NCBI RefSeq assembly: GCF_009712225.1
Contig: NZ_WASP01000006.1
Coordinates: 474,448 to 538,447 of the forward strand
Reading direction: 5' to 3'
Source of the DNA: Desulfovibrio sp.
GTDB lineage: Bacteria; Desulfobacterota; Desulfovibrionia; Desulfovibrionales; Desulfovibrionaceae
DNA: 64,000 bases
Both the position numbers and the translations under genes were made by a program. Positions 60,082 to 64,000 of the stretch are shown here, piece by piece (within the stretch, counting starts at the first letter, position 1; each line of letters starts with the position of its first letter). Under the pieces are notes generated by a model that did not search any database, had not been told where the DNA came from, and was given only the letters and a program-made list of their open reading frames with translations.

Positions 60082-61695
60082 ATGACAGATATATCGAGCC
60101 TGCCCGGCGCAAATTTTTCGCCGGATGTGGACAGCATACCCGAAGAATGCACACTTGAGCGCCTCGACGAACGCCGCTACCTGATCGGCGGCAAGCTGCT
60201 TGAATGGACCGGCCCCATGCGCACGGTTACTTCACCCCTGTATGTAAACGGTGAGCAGCGCGTCATCGGCTCCTGCCCGGAACTGACCGAAGCCGAATCG
60301 CTGGCCGCGGTGGAGGCTGTAAGCAAAGCGTGGGACAATGGCCGTGGCGCGTGGCCCACCATGCGCGTTGAAGACCGCATTGCCCGCGTGGAAGAATTCG
60401 CCCGCCGTATGGCTGCCGTACGCGAAGAAGTGGTTCGCCTCATGGTGTGGGAAATCTGCAAGCCGCTCAACGATTGCTGCGCAGAATTCGACCGCACCAT
60501 TGACTACATCCGCGCCACCGTAGACGCACTCAAGGACCTTGACCGGGCTTCGTCGCGCTTTGTGATCGAAAGCGGCATTTACGCCCAGATTCGCCGCGCT
60601 CCGCTTGGGCCGGTGCTTTGCATGGGGCCGTACAACTACCCCCTCAACGAGACCTTTACCACGCTTATTCCCGCGCTGATCATGGGCAACCCTGTCATTG
60701 TCAAAACGCCGCGCATAGGCAAACTGCTGTACGCGCCGCTGCTTGAGGCCTTTGCCGAATGCTTCCCCGCAGGGGTGGTGAACATTCTTTTTGGCGACAG
60801 ACGCGTGGCCATCCCCGCGCTGCAATCGGGCCACATCAGCGTGCTGGCCTTTATCGGTTCAAGCAAGGCTGCCGATGCCCTGCGCAGACACCATCCCTCA
60901 CCCCACAGGCTGCGTTGCGTGCTGGGACTCGATGCCAAAAACGCGGGTATTGTGCTGCCCTGCGCAGACATGGATCTGACCGTTTCAGAGGCGGTTACGG
61001 GTGCGCTGAGCTTTAACGGCCAGCGCTGCACGGCCCTCAAGATCTTTTATGTGCACGCCTCGCGCACAGAGGAATTTCTGGCAAAGTTCAGCCAGGCCAT
61101 TGCCGCCCTGCCCATGGGCCTGCCCTGGAAGCCGGGTGTTAAAATTACCCCGCTGCCCGTGCCCGGAAAGGTGGACGAACTGTGCGAACTGGTGGACGAT
61201 GCAGTTGCCAGGGGAGCACGTATCGCCAACCCGCACGGCGGCACCTATAACCGCACCCTTTACTATCCCACCCTCATGGCTGGCATAACCGCAGAAATGC
61301 GCCTGCACACAGAGGAGCAGTTTGCGCCGGTTGTGCCCGTGGTTTCGTATAACGACGTGTCAGAAGCCGCAGAAGCTGTGATCGCCTCGCCCTTCGGTCA
61401 GCAGGCCAGTATTTTTGGCACTGATCCCGATGCTGTGGCCGCGCTCATCGACCCCATGGTCAACCAGGTGTGCCGCGTGAACATCAACAGTCAATGCCAA
61501 CGCGGGCCGGATACCTTCCCCTTCACTGGGCGCAAGGATTCCGCCGAGGGTACGCTCTCAGTCAGCGATGCGCTGCGGGCATTTTCCATCCGCACACTGG
61601 TGGCGGCCAAGGGCTCTGTCCCCAACAAGGCACTGGTTTCTGACATCGTGCGCAACAGAAAGTCCAACTTCTTGTCCACGGATTTTCTGTTCTAA
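60082..61695 (+). CDS. GapN-like aldehyde dehydrogenase, catalytic Glu replaced
   Basis: A 537-aa aldehyde dehydrogenase closest by motif to non-phosphorylating NADP glyceraldehyde-3-phosphate dehydrogenase: 'MGPYNYPLNE' (181-190), nucleophile Cys316 in 'FNGQRCTALK', 'EEQFAPVVPVVSY', and the GapN-type substrate loop 'NINSQCQRGPDTFPFTGRKDSA'. GapN would oxidise glyceraldehyde 3-phosphate to 3-phosphoglycerate, making NADPH. Where the family has LELGGKD, this protein reads 'LGLDAKN': the general base Glu is Gly282, aligned without a gap. Deacylation must then use another residue or another acceptor. ATG 60082; the site upstream is a weak GGGAG. About 40 extra N-terminal residues precede the usual start of the fold. 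Confidence 0.85.
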   Translation: MTDISSLPGANFSPDVDSIPEECTLERLDERRYLIGGKLLEWTGPMRTVTSPLYVNGEQRVIGSCPELTEAESLAAVEAVSKAWDNGRGAWPTMRVEDRIARVEEFARRMAAVREEVVRLMVWEICKPLNDCCAEFDRTIDYIRATVDALKDLDRASSRFVIESGIYAQIRRAPLGPVLCMGPYNYPLNETFTTLIPALIMGNPVIVKTPRIGKLLYAPLLEAFAECFPAGVVNILFGDRRVAIPALQSGHISVLAFIGSSKAADALRRHHPSPHRLRCVLGLDAKNAGIVLPCADMDLTVSEAVTGALSFNGQRCTALKIFYVHASRTEEFLAKFSQAIAALPMGLPWKPGVKITPLPVPGKVDELCELVDDAVARGARIANPHGGTYNRTLYYPTLMAGITAEMRLHTEEQFAPVVPVVSYNDVSEAAEAVIASPFGQQASIFGTDPDAVAALIDPMVNQVCRVNINSQCQRGPDTFPFTGRKDSAEGTLSVSDALRAFSIRTLVAAKGSVPNKALVSDIVRNRKSNFLSTDFLF

Positions 61696-61737
61696 TGCTG
61701 AAGTTGTCTCTAAAATAAAACTTGAAGTAAAACTTGA

Positions 61738-61762
61738 AAGGCCGCACAAGCGGCCTTTTTTG
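61738..61762 (+). terminator. Terminator between convergent genes
   Basis: AAGGCCGC (61738-61745), loop ACAA, GCGGCCTT (61750-61757), then T-run. It can also act on the minus-strand phosphodiesterase transcript. Confidence 0.9.
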
Positions 61763-61788
61763 TTACATATAATGTTCAAAACCCTACA

Positions 61789-62607
61789 CTAACCCAGCTT
61801 CGGCGGGTGGGAAAAACTGAACGGCCCACGCTCGGCAAATTTACCCGGCACACGGCAGTAATGGGTGTTTACCCGGCCATCAACAAAGTGGTGCAGCAAA
61901 AATGCGGGGGCTTCGTCCGTAAAGGCATCGCCGCCAGTGGGACAGAAATCGGGAACAATATGCATGCACACTGGCGGGGCCGTGACCGCCGCTACCCCAT
62001 GCCACACGGTAAACATATAGCGGTGCAGATGCCCACAGCACAGGCGCACATTGGGGAACTTTTGCAGAATCCGGCCAAGCTTCTCGGCGTTCTCGTAAGG
62101 TTCATCCATCACGCCAAGGGCCGTGAAATATGGTGGGTGGTGCGTGAATACGAGGGTGGGCCTTTCTGGCTGCGCGGCCAGCGTCTGCTCCAGCCATTGC
62201 GATACAGGGCCGTCAAAATGGCCGGAATGCGAACCGGGGCGGGTTCCGTCAAAAAACACCATTCGAAGCGGATATTTTTCAACTGTATAGCACAAATAGG
62301 GCGCAACAGCAGGATCTGCCGGGCAAAACCGGGCAAGCCCGGTCATAAAATTTTCGCGCCTGTCATGATTGCCGGGCAGCGCATACACCGGCATATCGAG
62401 TGAGCCCAGAGCTTCCGCAGCAATAGCATAACCACCAGACTGCCCATTGACCGATATATCGCCGCTCACCACAACGCAATCGGGGCGCTGTGGCAGCGAT
62501 GCCAGATGCGCCACGGTCTTTTCAAGCAGCAGAGCGCCATCGGAAACATTAAATGCCAACCCGCGCCCTTCCGCCACGTGCAAATCCGATATTTGCGCTA
62601 TGAACAT
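61789..62607 (-). CDS. Class III metallophosphodiesterase, GpdQ/CpdA-like
   Basis: A 272-aa dinuclear-metal phosphodiesterase. Motifs in order: 'QISDLHV' (Asp8, His10), 'VVVSGDIS' (Asp near 49), 'LPGNHDRR' near 78, 'FTHHPPYF' near 154 and 'CCGHLHRYMF' near 191. The length and the stretches 'RPDCVVVSGDI' and 'LGSLDMPVYALPGNHD' look more like glycerophosphodiesterase GpdQ (about 274 aa) than like cyclic-AMP phosphodiesterase CpdA, though both share the fold. GpdQ releases glycerol 3-phosphate from glycerophosphodiesters. GGAGG precedes the start. It is divergent from a UgpC-type ATPase, whose transporter imports those same substrates, which supports the GpdQ reading. Confidence 0.82.
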   Translation of the reverse strand: MFIAQISDLHVAEGRGLAFNVSDGALLLEKTVAHLASLPQRPDCVVVSGDISVNGQSGGYAIAAEALGSLDMPVYALPGNHDRRENFMTGLARFCPADPAVAPYLCYTVEKYPLRMVFFDGTRPGSHSGHFDGPVSQWLEQTLAAQPERPTLVFTHHPPYFTALGVMDEPYENAEKLGRILQKFPNVRLCCGHLHRYMFTVWHGVAAVTAPPVCMHIVPDFCPTGGDAFTDEAPAFLLHHFVDGRVNTHYCRVPGKFAERGPFSFSHPPKLG

Positions 62608-62675
62608 GCCACCCCTCCAGCAATTCTATTATGTAATATTCCTAATCTCTTTGGGAAGTTGCAGTCAAGCACACC

Positions 62676-62713
62676 TTGTCACAAAACTGTAACGTAATCG
62701 GCTGTAATGTAAC
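62676..62713. promoter_or_regulatory. Pho-box-like direct repeats between gpdQ-like and ugpC-like genes
   Basis: TGTCAC (62677-62682) and TGTAAC (62688-62693) are spaced exactly 11 bp, the period of PhoB direct repeats. TGTAAT (62703) and TGTAAC (62708) follow at other spacing. TGTCAC also occurs at 62831-62836 next to the ATPase ribosome site. Confidence 0.55.
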
Positions 62714-62850
62714 AATCGTAAAAGCCTGTGTTCTTGCCACAACGCGCAATTGGTGGTAATTTAAACAAAATTTAACTCAGACAAGCCAATACAATCATGT
62801 GTAGCCCCTGTTTTTTCCCCTAGCCTTCACTGTCACATAAGGAGCCGAAA

Positions 62851-63903
62851 TTGTCCGCGATACATCTTGAAAACGTATGTAAACAGTGGGGTGCGACCCA
62901 CGCTGTACAAAATGTGTCCTTTGAGATCAATGAAGGCTCGCTGCTGGTTTTGCTGGGGCCTTCCGGCTGCGGCAAATCCACAACGCTGCGCCTCATTGCC
63001 GGGCTGGAGAGCGTTACCAGCGGGCGTATCTATATAGGCGACCGCGATGTGACCGATCTGCCCCCCGCAGAGCGCCGCCTTGCCATGGTCTTTCAGTCTT
63101 ACGCACTTTTTCCGCACCTTACCGTGCGCGAAAATATCCTCTTTGGCCTTAAAGTCCGCAAAGTGGCCGAGGCCGACCAAAAGCGCCGGCTCGATAAAGC
63201 CGTTGAAATTCTGGGCCTCGCGGGCCTGCTGGACAGAAAGCCCTCTGCCCTGTCCGGCGGTCAGCAACAGCGCGTGGCTCTTGGTCGGGCGCTGGTAGCC
63301 GAGGCGGCGGTGTGTCTGATGGACGAACCGCTCTCAAACCTTGATGCCAAGCTGCGCCTTGAAATGCGACGCGAAATACGTGAGCTCCAGCAGCGCCTGG
63401 GCATGACCATGGTTTACGTTACCCACGACCAGACCGAAGCCATGAGCATGGCCGACACCATCATTTTGATGCAGCACGGGCACATTGTGCAAAACGACGG
63501 GCCTGTGGCCATGTATTCCAAACCGGCTACGACATTTGCCGCAAGCTTTATCGGTACGCCGCCCATGAACCTTTTGACCGTTGCCATGACAGACGGCCAG
63601 CCAGTGATTGCAGGCAGCAAGGGCTGCACCGTGCCCGGCCCCGTATGTGCAGAATGCACCCTTGGCATACGGCCAGAGCATGTGCTGGTAACGGAAGATG
63701 GCCCATGGGAAGCCGAGGTGCTGAGCATGGAATACCTTGGCTCTGATTCTGTGCTGGCGTGCAGCCTTGGTCAGCAGCAGATATCGGTGCAGGTGGCGGG
63801 CAACCCCGGCTTCAAACCCGGCCACAAACTACGCCTGAGCTTTGGCAATGATGCGCTGCATTACTTTGAGGCGCAATCGGGCGCCCGTAGAGAATGGACC
63901 TAG
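62851..63903 (+). CDS. ugpC: ABC transporter ATPase, UgpC/MalK family
   Basis: A 350-aa ATPase. The start is TTG 62851, supported by AAGGAG at 62839-62844; no in-frame ATG gives the N-terminal 'SAIHLENVCKQWG' strand. Walker A 'GPSGCGKST' (near 38-46), Q-loop 'VFQSYALFPHLTV', signature 'LSGGQQQRVALGRAL', Walker B 'VCLMDEPLSNLDAKLR', H-loop 'VYVTHDQTEA'. After residue 235 a regulatory TOBE region begins with 'SFIGTPPMNLL', typical of UgpC and MalK. The assignment to sn-glycerol-3-phosphate/glycerophosphodiester uptake rests on the divergent GpdQ-like gene and Pho-box-like sites; sugar transport cannot be excluded. The permease and binding-protein genes are not in the remaining 97 nt. Confidence 0.85.
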   Translation: MSAIHLENVCKQWGATHAVQNVSFEINEGSLLVLLGPSGCGKSTTLRLIAGLESVTSGRIYIGDRDVTDLPPAERRLAMVFQSYALFPHLTVRENILFGLKVRKVAEADQKRRLDKAVEILGLAGLLDRKPSALSGGQQQRVALGRALVAEAAVCLMDEPLSNLDAKLRLEMRREIRELQQRLGMTMVYVTHDQTEAMSMADTIILMQHGHIVQNDGPVAMYSKPATTFAASFIGTPPMNLLTVAMTDGQPVIAGSKGCTVPGPVCAECTLGIRPEHVLVTEDGPWEAEVLSMEYLGSDSVLACSLGQQQISVQVAGNPGFKPGHKLRLSFGNDALHYFEAQSGARREWT

Positions 63904-63961
63904 GCACGAGCCCTATTTTTTTAATATTACCAGATAATTATGATCCTGTTTCGTTACACGA

Positions 63962-63980
63962 CTGTTCCCGGCCTGTAACA
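63962..63980 (+). promoter_or_regulatory. Second Pho-box-like repeat at the window end
   Basis: TGTTCC (63963-63968) and TGTAAC (63974-63979) are again 11 bp apart, downstream of the ATPase gene and presumably upstream of the next gene, which lies outside the window. Confidence 0.4.
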
Positions 63981-64000
63981 TTCAAACGATAGTACAGATG

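Overview
The window reads as chromosome of a Desulfovibrio-like sulfate-reducing deltaproteobacterium. Grounds: a complex I operon without NADH-input subunits, glutamate synthase split into archaeal/Desulfovibrio-style pieces, many methyl-accepting chemotaxis proteins with an Ala-rich linker, a free-standing di-Mop molybdate protein, and GC-rich genes separated by AT-rich intergenic stretches. The genus is inferred from gene style, not from a search. No CRISPR array, integrase or intact insertion sequence was seen.

Layout. 0-7 kb: a plus-strand operon of a membrane-anchored Sel1-repeat protein (5' cut by the window edge), a secreted SH3-like/von Willebrand A protein, an ABC ATPase, an FtsX-like permease and a secreted sulfatase-modifying-factor-fold protein. 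Together they resemble the Tag/Ppk signalling module of type VI secretion without a visible kinase. 7-10 kb: a 3-hydroxyisobutyrate-dehydrogenase-family reductase and a GH13 branching enzyme. 10.06-12.06 kb: two identical tRNA-Pro(GGG) transcription units in inverted orientation, bracketing an outer-membrane beta-barrel gene and a DinB-family gene. 12.8-24.5 kb: a 13-gene complex I operon (nuoA-B-C-D-H-I-J-K, two extra NuoL/MrpD-like antiporters around an 83-residue membrane protein, nuoM, nuoN).

24.5-36 kb: sensory and c-di-GMP genes (Cache-GGDEF cyclase, two chemoreceptors, PilZ protein, HD-GYP phosphodiesterase) interleaved with glpF-glpK for glycerol uptake. 36.1-37.7 kb: prfC. 38-43.7 kb: an AT-rich-to-GC-rich cassette of two SGNH hydrolases, an SxtJ-like and a DUF5989-like small membrane protein, and a NodU/SxtI-type carbamoyltransferase, likely modifying a surface or secreted glycan. 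43.9-50.5 kb: BrnQ transporter, di-Mop protein, dihydrolipoamide-dehydrogenase-like flavoprotein, glutamate dehydrogenase, a GNAT acetyltransferase and a nitroreductase.

50.7-55.8 kb: three-gene glutamate synthase operon on the minus strand. 56.3-64 kb: a Cache chemoreceptor, a lipoprotein carboxylesterase, a GapN-like aldehyde dehydrogenase lacking the usual catalytic glutamate, and a divergent GpdQ-like phosphodiesterase/UgpC ATPase pair with Pho-box-like repeats. Themes are energy conservation, ammonia assimilation (gdhA plus GOGAT), glycerol and glycerophosphodiester use (glpFK, gpdQ, ugpC), and motility/second-messenger control.
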